DNA of 64,000 nt, from assembly GCA_003507395.1 (NCBI GenBank), contig DNVW01000006.1, forward strand, positions 51,043 to 115,042, read 5' to 3'. The DNA comes from Clostridiales bacterium (GTDB taxonomy: Bacteria; Bacillota; Clostridia; TANB77; CAG-508). The translations under genes were made by a program, and so were the position numbers. The notes beneath the pieces are model-generated. The model searched no databases. It was not told the origin of the DNA and was given only the letters and a program-made list of their open reading frames with translations. Positions 35,575-47,960 of this stretch are shown piece by piece (the stretch's first letter is position 1; every line of letters begins with the position of its first letter).

Positions 35575-37260
35575 ATGGCTTTTGATGGATTGATTACTAA
35601 GAGTGTTGTATATGAATTGAATACTTGTTTAATTGGTGGAAAAATTGATAGAATATTTTGCCCTAATAGTAATGAAGTTTTACTAGGTGTATATTCTAGT
35701 GGTATCAAATATGCTTTAAATATAAATATTTCTTCTAATAATTATAGAATAAATTTGACTACTAATGCTAGTACCAACCCTCTTGTGGCTTCTAATTTTT
35801 GTATGGTTTTAAGAAAATATTTATTAAACACTAGAATTTCCAAAATATATAGTATCGATTTAGAAAGAATTGTAATTATTGAATTTGAGGATTTAGATTT
35901 AAAAGATAATTTAACAAATAAGAAGTTGATAATTGAACTTATGGGAAAACATAGTAATGTTATACTAACAGATGAAAATCATATTATAATAAACAGCATA
36001 AGACATTTGTCTACTGCTAACAACTCAAATAGAGACATTTTGCCTAAATATAAATATATTTTTCCTACATCTAATAAATTAAATTTATTATCTATAAATG
36101 ATTTTAATACTTTTTTTAATTTATTTGATAATGTTGAAAAGGATTTGCCTACTTATTTTTCTTCATTATTTACCGGAATTAGCAAAACTTTTATACAACA
36201 TTGTTCCTCTTTGCTAAAAATATCAGATGAGATTAATAAAGATAATTTACTATGCTTGTATAATTATGTTTATGGAATAATTGATAATTTAAATTCTAAT
36301 AATATAGTTTGTTCTTCTTTGGATAATGACTACTCATTAGAACGTGGTGTTAAAAGTAGCAATTTAGAGGTTAATTTTTTCTTGGATGATTTTTATACTA
36401 GAAAAGAAAAAAATGAATCTTTTTCTAATTTCAAAAATGATTTACTTAAATTATTATTGAATAATATTAAAAAATTACAAATAAAATTAGAAAATATTGA
36501 TAGTAAATTAAAAGACTGTAAAGAAATGGATAAATATAAATTATATGGTGAACTAATTACAAGTAATTTATATCGTATAAAAAATTATAATATTGAATCT
36601 ATAAATCTGGAAAATTATTATGATGAAAATAAAATTATAACTATTCCTCTAGATAACTCTATTTCACCAAACGAAAATGCAAAGAAATTTTTCAAAAAGT
36701 ATAATAAACTAAAATCAACTTTTGGAGTTGCAAACAAACAAAAGAATGAAATAGAAAAAGAAATGTTATATATTGAAAGTGTTATATATGCTATAAATGA
36801 ATCCTCTGCAATTGAAGAATTAAATGATATATATCAAGAAATTTCTGGAATATTCGTAAAACCTTCAAAAGTCAAATCTTCTTCTGATAAGCAAAAAACT
36901 TTTCAACCTTTTAAATATAATATAGATAATTTTACCATATTGGTTGGAAAAAACAATTTACAAAATGATTATATTACTCATAAATTAGCAAATTCTAATG
37001 ACTACTGGTTTCATGTAAAAGATAGTCATGGAAGTCATGTAATATTAAAAACTGAAGGTAAAATACCTTCTCAAGAGATTATAAATAAATGTGCCTCTAT
37101 AGCTGCATATTATAGCAAATCTAAATATTCTTCTAATGTTCCTGTTGACTACACTTTGGTTAAAAATGTGAAGAAAATGCCTAAAGCAAAGCCAGGTATG
37201 GTTATATACACAAATTATAAAACTGTTAATGTAAATCCTGAAAAAATAAGGACCACTTAA
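35575..37260 (+). CDS. rqcH: NFACT family protein RqcH (ribosome quality control)
   Basis: 561 aa. Binds stalled 50S subunits and directs C-terminal alanine tailing of nascent chains. NFACT-N domain at 1-270 (AFDGLITKSVVYELNTCLIGGKIDRI...), helix-hairpin region, coiled coil (275-410) and the NFACT-R domain near 455-560 with NDYWFHVKDSHGSHVIL. SD GGAGG. The C-terminus is odd: after TNYKTVNVNPEK the expected final residues are replaced by IRTT, and the stop lies inside a 13-bp palindrome (37253-37282), so the 3' end was probably remade by an insertion. Confidence 0.9.
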   Translation: MAFDGLITKSVVYELNTCLIGGKIDRIFCPNSNEVLLGVYSSGIKYALNINISSNNYRINLTTNASTNPLVASNFCMVLRKYLLNTRISKIYSIDLERIVIIEFEDLDLKDNLTNKKLIIELMGKHSNVILTDENHIIINSIRHLSTANNSNRDILPKYKYIFPTSNKLNLLSINDFNTFFNLFDNVEKDLPTYFSSLFTGISKTFIQHCSSLLKISDEINKDNLLCLYNYVYGIIDNLNSNNIVCSSLDNDYSLERGVKSSNLEVNFFLDDFYTRKEKNESFSNFKNDLLKLLLNNIKKLQIKLENIDSKLKDCKEMDKYKLYGELITSNLYRIKNYNIESINLENYYDENKIITIPLDNSISPNENAKKFFKKYNKLKSTFGVANKQKNEIEKEMLYIESVIYAINESSAIEELNDIYQEISGIFVKPSKVKSSSDKQKTFQPFKYNIDNFTILVGKNNLQNDYITHKLANSNDYWFHVKDSHGSHVILKTEGKIPSQEIINKCASIAAYYSKSKYSSNVPVDYTLVKNVKKMPKAKPGMVIYTNYKTVNVNPEKIRTT

Positions 37261-37282
37261 CCTTGTACACAAGGTTAAGTGG
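37253..37282. repeat. 13-bp perfect palindrome at the rqcH stop
   Basis: CCACTTAACCTTG and CAAGGTTAAGTGG flank a TACA loop. It spans the rqcH stop codon and marks the border to a segment with higher GC. No T-run follows, so it may be an element end rather than a terminator. Confidence 0.7.
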
Positions 37283-37306
37283 CGGCATTTGCGTTGAGTT
37301 TGAGTA

Positions 37307-37558
37307 TTAGGCGACACATATCTGGAGATAAAAGTATTTTTTTGTGCTGAAAGCTCTTATTACTTTATATCCACTCTTCTCTGCATTGATAGCAATTTCA
37401 TTCAATTGCTTCCATGTCGCAGACCAGTCATCAGACCGCATAGTGACAGAAATCTTTATTTTTCCTTCGCCTTCATCCGTAATCTCAAACGCTTCAGCAA
37501 CCTCTCGGTTGTAGACTTCAGGTGTGAAGCAGGTCTCGATTATATCGTTGATTTTCAT
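37307..37558 (-). CDS. hypothetical protein in a segment of higher GC
   Basis: 83 aa, start after AGAGGT. Sequence MKINDIIETCFTPEVYNREV... with a C-terminal half (WSATWKQLNEIAINAEKSGYKV) that looks like a small alpha-beta domain; I do not recognise a family. Codons are visibly more GC-rich than in neighbouring genes (GAC, GCG, GTC use), which suggests transfer together with the palindrome at 37253. Confidence 0.5.
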   Translation of the reverse strand: MKINDIIETCFTPEVYNREVAEAFEITDEGEGKIKISVTMRSDDWSATWKQLNEIAINAEKSGYKVIRAFSTKKYFYLQICVA

Positions 37559-37750
37559 ACTGTTGTACCTCTTTTCTTTGTTTTAGTCATGTCCTCGGTA
37601 TGACCTGGTTGATATAATTTTCCCACCGTTGCTATCAATCAGATTGTTTATTGTTAAATCTGTTGTAGCTTGCACCGTACATCGACATATACATGTCTTC
37701 ACTTATTAAATTATAGCACATTTTACATGAAATGTCAATTTTGCTTTTAA
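37559..37750. other. non-coding upstream region of the 83-aa gene
   Basis: Mixed composition, higher GC to about 37640 and then AT-rich host-like sequence. It probably contains the right border of the insertion, but no repeat was recognised. Confidence 0.35.
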
Positions 37751-37990
37751 TCAGTTCATTACTTTATATTCTATATCCTCCATATGTGGAAACATTTCCT
37801 TTACTCTTTTAAATGTTAACATAGCATGTGCTGGTTGAGGATTTTTTTCTTGTTTACTTAATAATTTTTGAGTATAACAATTTTCAGCAGTTTTAAATAT
37901 TAAATATCTATTTCTTACATAAGTAAAAAATATTTGATATCCACTCTCTAGATTTTCATAGAATTGTTCAAATGTATACTTACTATCCAT
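37751..37990 (-). CDS. hypothetical protein after ligA
   Basis: 79 aa, start after AGGAGA. Sequence MDSKYTFEQFYENLESGYQIFFTYVRNRYLIFKTAENC... has no motif that I can assign. It starts 11 nt after the ligA stop on the same strand and is probably co-transcribed. Confidence 0.55.
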   Translation of the reverse strand: MDSKYTFEQFYENLESGYQIFFTYVRNRYLIFKTAENCYTQKLLSKQEKNPQPAHAMLTFKRVKEMFPHMEDIEYKVMN

Positions 37991-38001
37991 ATATTTTTCT
38001 C

Positions 38002-40618
<2,617 letters not shown>

Positions 40619-40823
40619 TTGAACTCCCTCTTTTCTTTTAAATTTGCACTAACATACAAGTCCATTATATGTGTAAATAATTTTCCTATATTATATATAA
40701 ACTTTTTAAAAAAATAAATAGTATTTTATCTTTTTTTACTATTTTTAAAATAAGTAGCTCTATCTCCTCATGATATAAGTAAAAAATAATGTTCCATTTT
40801 CTACCATTTTCTATAAAAAAATA

Positions 40824-40852
40824 TTGATAATTAGATATTATCATGTTATAAT
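40824..40852 (+). promoter_or_regulatory. promoter of the ABC transporter operon
   Basis: TTGATA (40824-40829), a 17-bp spacer and TATAAT (40847-40852). The start would be near 40858, about 12 nt ahead of a terminator hairpin. Confidence 0.7.
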
Positions 40853-40868
40853 TTGAAATATACTAAAG

Positions 40869-40909
40869 AAAAGTAATAAGATAGATAAAAGGTCATCTTA
40901 TTACTTTTT
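40869..40909 (+). terminator. intrinsic terminator in the leader of the ABC operon
   Basis: A perfect 14-bp stem AAAAGTAATAAGAT / ATCTTATTACTTTT with a 12-nt loop, ending in TTTTTATTA. It lies between the promoter and the first gene, so it would truncate the transcript at about 50 nt: a candidate attenuator. Confidence 0.7.
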
Positions 40910-40934
40910 ATTAAATAGATAAGGAAGTAATACA

Positions 40935-41636
40935 ATGGAATTTATTGAAGTAAAAAATTTAACAAAAAAATATGTTTCTGGCAATATAGAAGTTACAGCT
41001 GTAGATGATATATCTTTTGAAATAAAAAAAGGAGAAATTGTTGTAATTGTTGGAGCCAGTGGAGCTGGTAAAACAACACTTTTAAATATATTAGGTGGAA
41101 TGGATAATTTAACATATGGGCAAGTGATAATAGACGGAAAAGATATTTCTAATTATAATGATTCTCAATTAACTGAATATAGAAGAAACGATATTGGATT
41201 TGTTTTTCAATTTTATAATTTAATACAAAATTTAAACGCTATTGAAAATGTAGAATTAGCCACTCAAATATGTACAAATACTTTAAACCCAGAAATGGTT
41301 TTAGAACAAGTAGGTCTTTCAAATAGAATTAAGAATTTTCCTTCTCAATTATCTGGAGGAGAACAACAAAGAGTGGCTATTGCAAGAGCAATTGCTAAAA
41401 ATCCTAAAATATTGTTATGTGATGAGCCAACCGGCGCTTTAGATTACAAAACAGGTAAAGAAGTTCTTAAATTATTGCAAGATACTGCCAATAAAAATAA
41501 TATGACAGTAATAATAATTACTCATAATCAAGCTATAGCGCCAATGGCTAATAGAGTTATAAAGATGAAAAGTGGAAAAATAGAAGAAAACATTATAAAT
41601 GAAAAACCAGTAGCAATAGAAGAGGTAGAATGGTAA
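40935..41636 (+). CDS. ABC transporter ATP-binding protein (MacB/LolD type)
   Basis: 233 aa. Walker [12 protein letters not shown] near residue 38, Q-loop FVFQFYNLI near 90, signature [14 protein letters not shown] near 138, Walker [13 protein letters not shown] near 158, H-loop ITHNQ near 194. It belongs to the group pairing with FtsX-type permeases that act as mechanotransmission or antimicrobial-peptide pumps. The next gene starts 1 nt after its stop. Confidence 0.93.
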   Translation: MEFIEVKNLTKKYVSGNIEVTAVDDISFEIKKGEIVVIVGASGAGKTTLLNILGGMDNLTYGQVIIDGKDISNYNDSQLTEYRRNDIGFVFQFYNLIQNLNAIENVELATQICTNTLNPEMVLEQVGLSNRIKNFPSQLSGGEQQRVAIARAIAKNPKILLCDEPTGALDYKTGKEVLKLLQDTANKNNMTVIIITHNQAIAPMANRVIKMKSGKIEENIINEKPVAIEEVEW

Positions 41637-41637
41637 G

Positions 41638-44600
41638 ATGAAGAAAAAAGCATATTTAAAAGATTGTAGAAAAATGTTTAAAAATAATTTTACTAGATTC
41701 ATATCAATAGTTCTTATTATTATTCTAGGAACAGCCTTTTTTGTGGGAATGAATGCTGTAGCACCTGCTATGGAAGATGATGCGGAAAAATATATGAAAG
41801 AAAATAATATCTTTGATATATCATTATCCTCAAATTTAGGATATAAAGAAGAAGATATTGAAAAATTCAAAGAAGATGCAGATGTAAAAGAAATTCAGGG
41901 TGTTTTTCTTTACGATGTTTTAACTTTATATGACAAAAAAGATGTTACATTAAGATTGTTTTCATCTGATAAAGAATCAGATATAAATAAGAGTAAAATA
42001 TTAGATGGAAGAAATATTGAAAAAGATAATGAATGTTTAATTTGTTCAAGATTAAAAGATATGTATGGTTATAATATTGGAGATAAAATTAAAGTATACA
42101 GAACAGATGATACTAATTTAGACGATTATATAAAATATACAGAATATGAAATTGTCGGTGTTGCTCAAAATCCTGCATATATATCAAAGTTTTATGGAAA
42201 TACTACTCTACTAACTGGAGAATTAAATTCATATATTATAGTTGATAAGCAAGTATTTAATATGAAAGATTATACAACAGTATATATTAAATTAGATATA
42301 GATGAAAATATCAAGAAATTTTCTGACGAATATAAAAAAGAATTAGAAGACAAGCTAGACAAAATAAAATCTATTGATAAAGAGATAGCGCAAAATAAGT
42401 TTGATAAATTATATAAAGAAAAAGAAAAGGAAGTTTTAGATTACGCATCTCAAATTGAAAAAACTGAACAATATATAGAAAAATTATATTCTAAAATAAA
42501 TGCATCACAAAAAGAAATAGATGATAATATTGTTAATGTATCAAAAGCTGTATCTCAATATTATCATTCAGAAAAAATATATATAAAAATGCTAGAGAGA
42601 AAAAATACGCTATTTAATTTATATTCTGATTTAGATACAAGTAAAATTCAAAAAAGCAATTTAGAAAAAGATATAAATACATTAAAGCCTAAAGTCATAA
42701 ACTTAAGAAATGAATTAGAATCTTTAAATTATAAAATTGAAAAAAACTTATATGAACTATATTCGTTAAATGATGAAGAAACAAGGTTTGTGGAAATAAA
42801 TAAAGAACTAAATGAAATGTATTATGAATATAATTCTAAAAACAATGAATATAAAAATTTAAATACACAATATGAAAATAAATTGCAACAGTATGAAAAT
42901 ACAAAAGAAAATGTTGCAAATATTGAAAGTCAAATAAAAGAAGAACAGCTAAAATTATATAACTCCTTTACTGCATTAGAAGATTTAGTAGGTGGAATAA
43001 ATAATCCAGAATTAGTAAAATCAGTTCAAATCATAAAAACATCTCAAGAAAAGCTTAATGATAAAATAGAGCAACTAGATAGTAAAAATATTAAGCCTAA
43101 AATTCAAAATGCCAAAGAAGAACTTGCTAAAGCGAGTGAAGAATTAAATCAATTTAAAATTGTGGAGACCATTACTCCCCTATATGAAAATACAGGCTTT
43201 AAGTCCTTAAAAGAAGATTTATCTAAAATTGCAATAATGGGTAAAATATTTCCAGTAATGTTTTTTGTGGTGGCTGCTTTAGTTACTATTACAACAATAT
43301 CAAGAATGATAGAAAAAGATAGAAGTAGTTTAGGAACTCTAAAAGCATTAGGATATAAAAAAAGTACAATAATGACAAGATATATAATATATTCCTTAAG
43401 TGCTGCAATATTAGGTACTTTAATAGGAGCGCTTATCGGAAGTATTTTAATAGTACAAATATTATTTGTTTCATATGGAAGCTTATATGATTTACCCGAT
43501 TTAGAAACCAACATAAATATTTTGTATACTAGTGTTTCTTTAATAATAGCTTTAATATCAACAGTCTTAGTTACTGTAATTTTAACTTTAAAAGCATTAA
43601 AGGAAAACGCTGCTGAGCTAATGAGACCTAAAACTGTAAAGAAAGTAAAAGGAATATTCTTAGAAAAAATACCTTTTATTTGGAAAAACTTAAGCTTTTT
43701 ATTTAAAATTTGTTTTAGAAATATTTTTAGATATAAACAAAGATTATTAATGACTATAATAGGAATTGCCGGATGTACAGCACTTATTTATTCAGGGTTA
43801 GGTCTACAATCTTCTATAAATGAAATATCAGATAAACAATTTAAAGATATAAGGAAACTTTCATTAGAAGTATATTTACAAAAAGAATTAGAAGAAGAAA
43901 AAGTCAATGAAATAAAAGATTTTATAAAAGAACAAGAATATATAAAGGATTTAACTCCTATAATGCAAAAAACTTTTACTGTAGGAGCTAATGAAAATAA
44001 AAAAGATGTCTTCTATATAGTTGCTGATGCAAATGAAATTCATAAATACATAGGTTTGCAAACAAGAAATAGCCAAGAAGAGATAGAATTAAATGATGAT
44101 GGAGTAATTTTAACAGAGAAATTAGCCAATATACTTGAAATAAAAGTTGGAGAGAAAATAAAAATAATAGTAGCTGATGGAATTGAATCTACTGTTAAGG
44201 TCATTGGAATTACAGAAAATTATTTATATAATTATGTTTATATGACTCCTAAAATGTATGAAAGAGTATATGGTAATAATATACAATACAATGCATTTTT
44301 TGCAAATGTTAATAAAGAATTATCAGATGATGAAGAAGTTAAATTAGCTAATAAATTGAAAGAAAATGAAAATATATCAGCCATTATCATAGAGAAAAAT
44401 CTAAATAAAGAATTTCAAACAAGTTTAACAAGTTTAATGAGTATTGTAATATTATTTGTAGGTTGTGCTAGTTTACTATCATTCACCGTATTAATAAACT
44501 TAAATAATATAAACATTGAAGAAAGAACAAGAGAATTGTCAACAATCAAATTGCTAGGATTTTATAAAAAAGAACTAGAAAGCTATGTTTTTAGAGAAAA

Positions 44601-44835
44601 TATCATTTTAACTATATTAGGTACTGTTTTAGGATTAGGATTAGGTATTGGAATTTTGGGACACATAATTCAAAGTGCAGAAGTAGAAACCATATTTTTA
44701 AGTAAAGATATTAGTATAATAAATTTAGGAATTGCATCATTGATGACACTTTTATTTACATTAATAACAAATTGGATAATGAAGAAAAAATTAAAAAATA
44801 TTAATATGATAGATTCTTTAAAAAGTGTAGAATAA
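41638..44835 (+). CDS. FtsX-type ABC transporter permease with large coiled-coil extracellular domain
   Basis: 1065 aa. An N-terminal membrane helix (20-42) leads into an extracytoplasmic MacB-like domain. A long coiled coil at about 255-520 is unusual for simple exporters. The first FtsX domain is at about 540-670 (three helices, with TLKALGYKKSTIMTRYI), followed by a second periplasmic-type domain and a C-terminal FtsX domain (955-1060, with TIKLLGFYKKELESYV). Probably acts on envelope substrates such as peptides or lipoproteins with the ATPase upstream. The substrate is not determined. Confidence 0.88.
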   Translation: MKKKAYLKDCRKMFKNNFTRFISIVLIIILGTAFFVGMNAVAPAMEDDAEKYMKENNIFDISLSSNLGYKEEDIEKFKEDADVKEIQGVFLYDVLTLYDKKDVTLRLFSSDKESDINKSKILDGRNIEKDNECLICSRLKDMYGYNIGDKIKVYRTDDTNLDDYIKYTEYEIVGVAQNPAYISKFYGNTTLLTGELNSYIIVDKQVFNMKDYTTVYIKLDIDENIKKFSDEYKKELEDKLDKIKSIDKEIAQNKFDKLYKEKEKEVLDYASQIEKTEQYIEKLYSKINASQKEIDDNIVNVSKAVSQYYHSEKIYIKMLERKNTLFNLYSDLDTSKIQKSNLEKDINTLKPKVINLRNELESLNYKIEKNLYELYSLNDEETRFVEINKELNEMYYEYNSKNNEYKNLNTQYENKLQQYENTKENVANIESQIKEEQLKLYNSFTALEDLVGGINNPELVKSVQIIKTSQEKLNDKIEQLDSKNIKPKIQNAKEELAKASEELNQFKIVETITPLYENTGFKSLKEDLSKIAIMGKIFPVMFFVVAALVTITTISRMIEKDRSSLGTLKALGYKKSTIMTRYIIYSLSAAILGTLIGALIGSILIVQILFVSYGSLYDLPDLETNINILYTSVSLIIALISTVLVTVILTLKALKENAAELMRPKTVKKVKGIFLEKIPFIWKNLSFLFKICFRNIFRYKQRLLMTIIGIAGCTALIYSGLGLQSSINEISDKQFKDIRKLSLEVYLQKELEEEKVNEIKDFIKEQEYIKDLTPIMQKTFTVGANENKKDVFYIVADANEIHKYIGLQTRNSQEEIELNDDGVILTEKLANILEIKVGEKIKIIVADGIESTVKVIGITENYLYNYVYMTPKMYERVYGNNIQYNAFFANVNKELSDDEEVKLANKLKENENISAIIIEKNLNKEFQTSLTSLMSIVILFVGCASLLSFTVLINLNNINIEERTRELSTIKLLGFYKKELESYVFRENIILTILGTVLGLGLGIGILGHIIQSAEVETIFLSKDISIINLGIASLMTLLFTLITNWIMKKKLKNINMIDSLKSVE

Positions 44836-44840
44836 GAATA

Positions 44841-45128
44841 TTATGTTTTTGATTTTACTATTTCTACTATGTCAGAAATATATTTCCCTATAACAGGAAT
44901 ATTAAGGGTTACTATTCTTTGTAAAATTATAATAATTATAGCAGTTAAAATTGTAAACCCTATTCCTGTTCCAATTCCTTTAATTATTCCTGACAAAAAA
45001 TTTCTAAATAGAAATTTTTTACTGTTTCCTAAAAGCTCCATTAAGTCTAGAATTTCATTTTTAGATAAAATGTAATTTATTTTGTCTATTTTATTTATTA
45101 GTTCTTTTTCTCTTTTCTTTTTAAACAT
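44841..45128 (-). CDS. DUF5665-type small membrane protein
   Basis: About 95 aa from the ATG at 45128, 5 nt after GGGTGG; a GTG at 45137 is in frame. One long glycine-rich membrane segment (SGIIKGIGTGIGFTILTAIIIIILQRIV) with a basic N-terminus fits the DUF5665 layout. The function is not known. The ribosome binding site is inside the AATCCAC/GTGGATT hairpin that precedes it. It converges with the ABC permease. Confidence 0.65.
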   Translation of the reverse strand: MFKKKREKELINKIDKINYILSKNEILDLMELLGNSKKFLFRNFLSGIIKGIGTGIGFTILTAIIIIILQRIVTLNIPVIGKYISDIVEIVKSKT

Positions 45129-45160
45129 AAAATCCACCCATTATTAGAGTGGATTTTTTT
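45129..45160. terminator. hairpin between the UPF0182 and DUF5665 genes
   Basis: AAATCCAC / GTGGATTT stem. On the plus strand it has a long T-run and terminates read-through from the ABC operon. On the minus strand it overlaps the DUF5665 ribosome binding site. Confidence 0.65.
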
Positions 45161-45167
45161 TATTTTT

Positions 45168-47942
45168 TTATTCATTTATAGTATTTAATGTTTGTTTATT
45201 TTTGTTACTTTTTTCTTCTTGCTTTACTAGTTCTTCTAATGTTTTTATTAATTCTTGCAATTTTTTCATATCCTTCCCTATCATCTCCCAATCATTACTA
45301 TTATTAGATTTTTCTAAATTTTCATTTGCTTTAATGATTGCTTCTATTGTTTCATTTATGGTCTCTGTACTTTCTATTTCTATATTAAAAGCTGATTGTG
45401 ACAGTAAGTTGTTTATTGCTTCTTCAATATTATCTCCAATTGCAAATTTATTTCCTGAAGCCACAACTACTTTTTTTAGTAATGGCAATGAATTGTCTTC
45501 ATTTGTATATTGTTGGTAAATAGATTGAACATATAATAAAGTATCTTCTATTGGAACCACTATTGTCCTCTTTGTTATCTTTGTTCCCGTTACTTTTAGT
45601 TTATCTATTTCTTTAGATATATTTGTGTCTTGTTCTGTCAAATTATTTAATTGCATTGTTCCTATAACATTACTGTCTGATGTATATTTATATATAGTTA
45701 ATTTTGGAATACCATTTTCATAAGTTCCTATTGCATATGAAATTATATTTTGTTTTTTATATGGTGTATATGGTATTACTAGTCCTAATTTGGTAGTTTC
45801 TGAATCTACTGGTTTTACCATTGTATAATATGGTTCTATTTCTACTCCCGTTTTTGTAGTTGTTTTTCCGTCGATGCTTGTAGCTATATTCCATATATCG
45901 TCCCCTCTATACAGAACATCTGGCTGTATATTGTGATATCTTTTAATTATTTCTGCTTGTATATTATATAAAAACTCTGGATATATAAACTGACTGCTTA
46001 TGTCCTCTGGGATTTGCTCATCTTTATCGACAAATAAATTTGGATATATATTCCTATAAGACATTATTATTGGGTCTGTCCTATCTGTAATATAAAATTT
46101 CGTTGTTCCATCATATGCGTCTATAAGAACTTTAACAGAATTTCTTATATAATTTATATCTTTTTTAGTTAATGCATCCATTTGTATTGTACTTATTTGT
46201 GAATATGGATATTCGCTTGAAGTTGTATAGGCATCAATTACCCATATCATTTTCCCATCTTTATCAATCACTAAATATGGATTTTCATCATATATTAAAT
46301 ATGGTATTAAGGTTTTTGCTCTTTTTATAATATTTCTATTGGTTAAAACTTTGCTTTCTTTAGTAATATTAGTTGAAAATGCTAGCTCTAAATTTCCTTC
46401 TTTAATTCCTAATATAAACCTATCTAAAAAATTAAGTTTCAAACCAGCTTTTCCATTATATGAATTCTCTACATTTTCTGCACTATTTGAATTTAATTTA
46501 GGATAATCAAATTCATTTTTATTTTTACTATTTGTTATTACAGGTTCATTAGTTTGTAATCCATAGTATATTCTTGGTTCTGATATATTTATTACTTCAT
46601 TATTTTCAAAACTTTTTTGTAGATTTATTATTTCTCCATCTTCATTTACTTCTTTTGCTGATGTAACAATTACACCATATCCATGTGTATATTCGTGCAT
46701 TTTATCATTATATGTTCCTACATTTTCTGATATTTCTCTAGGAGTTATATAAACCAATGACAACTTACCATTCAAATCTATTTTTGCTATACTACTATCT
46801 CTGTAAGAATAATAGCCTTTTGCCGTTTGTGATAAATTTAGGCTTTTAACAATATTTTCTTTACTGGTTATAGCTATATTATCTATTACTTCTTGGTTTT
46901 TGTTTTTTATTTTATTATCTAGTGTTACATTATTTGATATTGTTATTTCGTCTATCTCTATTCCATATGCTTTTTTAGTATATTCTATATTTTTAGTTAT
47001 GTAGCTTTTTTCTTTGTCAAGCTCGTTTGGATTTACAAAAACAGTTTGAGTTATTAGTAACACTAATAACATGCCTATTAAATATGTAGGAACTACTAAC
47101 AGACTTTTTATTACATTTTTAGTTTTTCCTTTTTTGAAAAATATAACTGCTAAAATTATTGATACAACCATTACTATTGTTAATATTTTATACCCCCACA
47201 ATCTTATTGTAACATCTGCAAATCCTGCTCCATATATCGAATATGATGTTCCATCTTTCAAAGTTAAAAATTTGTTTACTTCCATATCCTGAATGCCTAT
47301 ATATGTTAAGCTTGCCAATAATATAACTATTATAATAATATGAGAAACTAATTGTTTAGTGAAATGACTATTTCTTAGTATTTCTCTACTTACCCCATCA
47401 AAGAATATGTTAAACGAAATTATATAATATATTACTGTATAAATTGTTAATCCTACTACAAGTAATAATATATATATTAGCATAAATTCAATAAAAGGTT
47501 TTTGAAATATAAAATAACTTATATCATAGCCAAAGATTGGATCTGCTATTTCAAATGATGCACTATTAAAGCATAACATGAAATTTTTTAGCATTATATT
47601 GGTTGTTAATGCACTTATTATTATTGAGCTAATGAATGCAATTGATTTATTTACTAATTTAGGCATTGGCTTTTTATCATCTTCAAAAAAAGCTTTTAAT
47701 CCCTTTTTTATTTTTAAATTTGTCAAATATATTAATAAAAATAATACAATAAAATTTATGCTAAATGCTATAGCTGTATATTTAACATTTTGCCAAAATA
47801 TTTCCGTATACTTTTCTCCTATTTCCAATATTTCTAAATATTGACCTCTAAAATATATGTACCCAATTAGTAATACTAGTAATATAAAGGCTAATACAAT
47901 TACAATTCTTTTGTTATTTTTTTTTGTTATCTCCTTTGCCAT
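45168..47942 (-). CDS. UPF0182 family membrane protein
   Basis: 924 aa. Seven or so membrane helices fill the first 320 residues (with FEIADPIFGYDISYFIFQKPF, typical of the family). A large extracytoplasmic domain follows (EPRIYYGLQTNEPVITN near 460; WVIDAYTTSSEYPYS near 565; YRNIYPNLF near 625), and the tail is Glu/Lys/Asn-rich. UPF0182 proteins are conserved in actinobacteria and clostridia without a defined role. Monocistronic. Confidence 0.88.
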   Translation of the reverse strand: MAKEITKKNNKRIVIVLAFILLVLLIGYIYFRGQYLEILEIGEKYTEIFWQNVKYTAIAFSINFIVLFLLIYLTNLKIKKGLKAFFEDDKKPMPKLVNKSIAFISSIIISALTTNIMLKNFMLCFNSASFEIADPIFGYDISYFIFQKPFIEFMLIYILLLVVGLTIYTVIYYIISFNIFFDGVSREILRNSHFTKQLVSHIIIIVILLASLTYIGIQDMEVNKFLTLKDGTSYSIYGAGFADVTIRLWGYKILTIVMVVSIILAVIFFKKGKTKNVIKSLLVVPTYLIGMLLVLLITQTVFVNPNELDKEKSYITKNIEYTKKAYGIEIDEITISNNVTLDNKIKNKNQEVIDNIAITSKENIVKSLNLSQTAKGYYSYRDSSIAKIDLNGKLSLVYITPREISENVGTYNDKMHEYTHGYGVIVTSAKEVNEDGEIINLQKSFENNEVINISEPRIYYGLQTNEPVITNSKNKNEFDYPKLNSNSAENVENSYNGKAGLKLNFLDRFILGIKEGNLELAFSTNITKESKVLTNRNIIKRAKTLIPYLIYDENPYLVIDKDGKMIWVIDAYTTSSEYPYSQISTIQMDALTKKDINYIRNSVKVLIDAYDGTTKFYITDRTDPIIMSYRNIYPNLFVDKDEQIPEDISSQFIYPEFLYNIQAEIIKRYHNIQPDVLYRGDDIWNIATSIDGKTTTKTGVEIEPYYTMVKPVDSETTKLGLVIPYTPYKKQNIISYAIGTYENGIPKLTIYKYTSDSNVIGTMQLNNLTEQDTNISKEIDKLKVTGTKITKRTIVVPIEDTLLYVQSIYQQYTNEDNSLPLLKKVVVASGNKFAIGDNIEEAINNLLSQSAFNIEIESTETINETIEAIIKANENLEKSNNSNDWEMIGKDMKKLQELIKTLEELVKQEEKSNKNKQTLNTINE

Positions 47943-47960
47943 TTTTTTCTTCCTTTCTTA

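Noticed and set aside
37045..37317. 90-aa minus-strand frame opposite the rqcH 3' end
   Set aside because: It mirrors the strongly conserved NFACT-R coding sequence.
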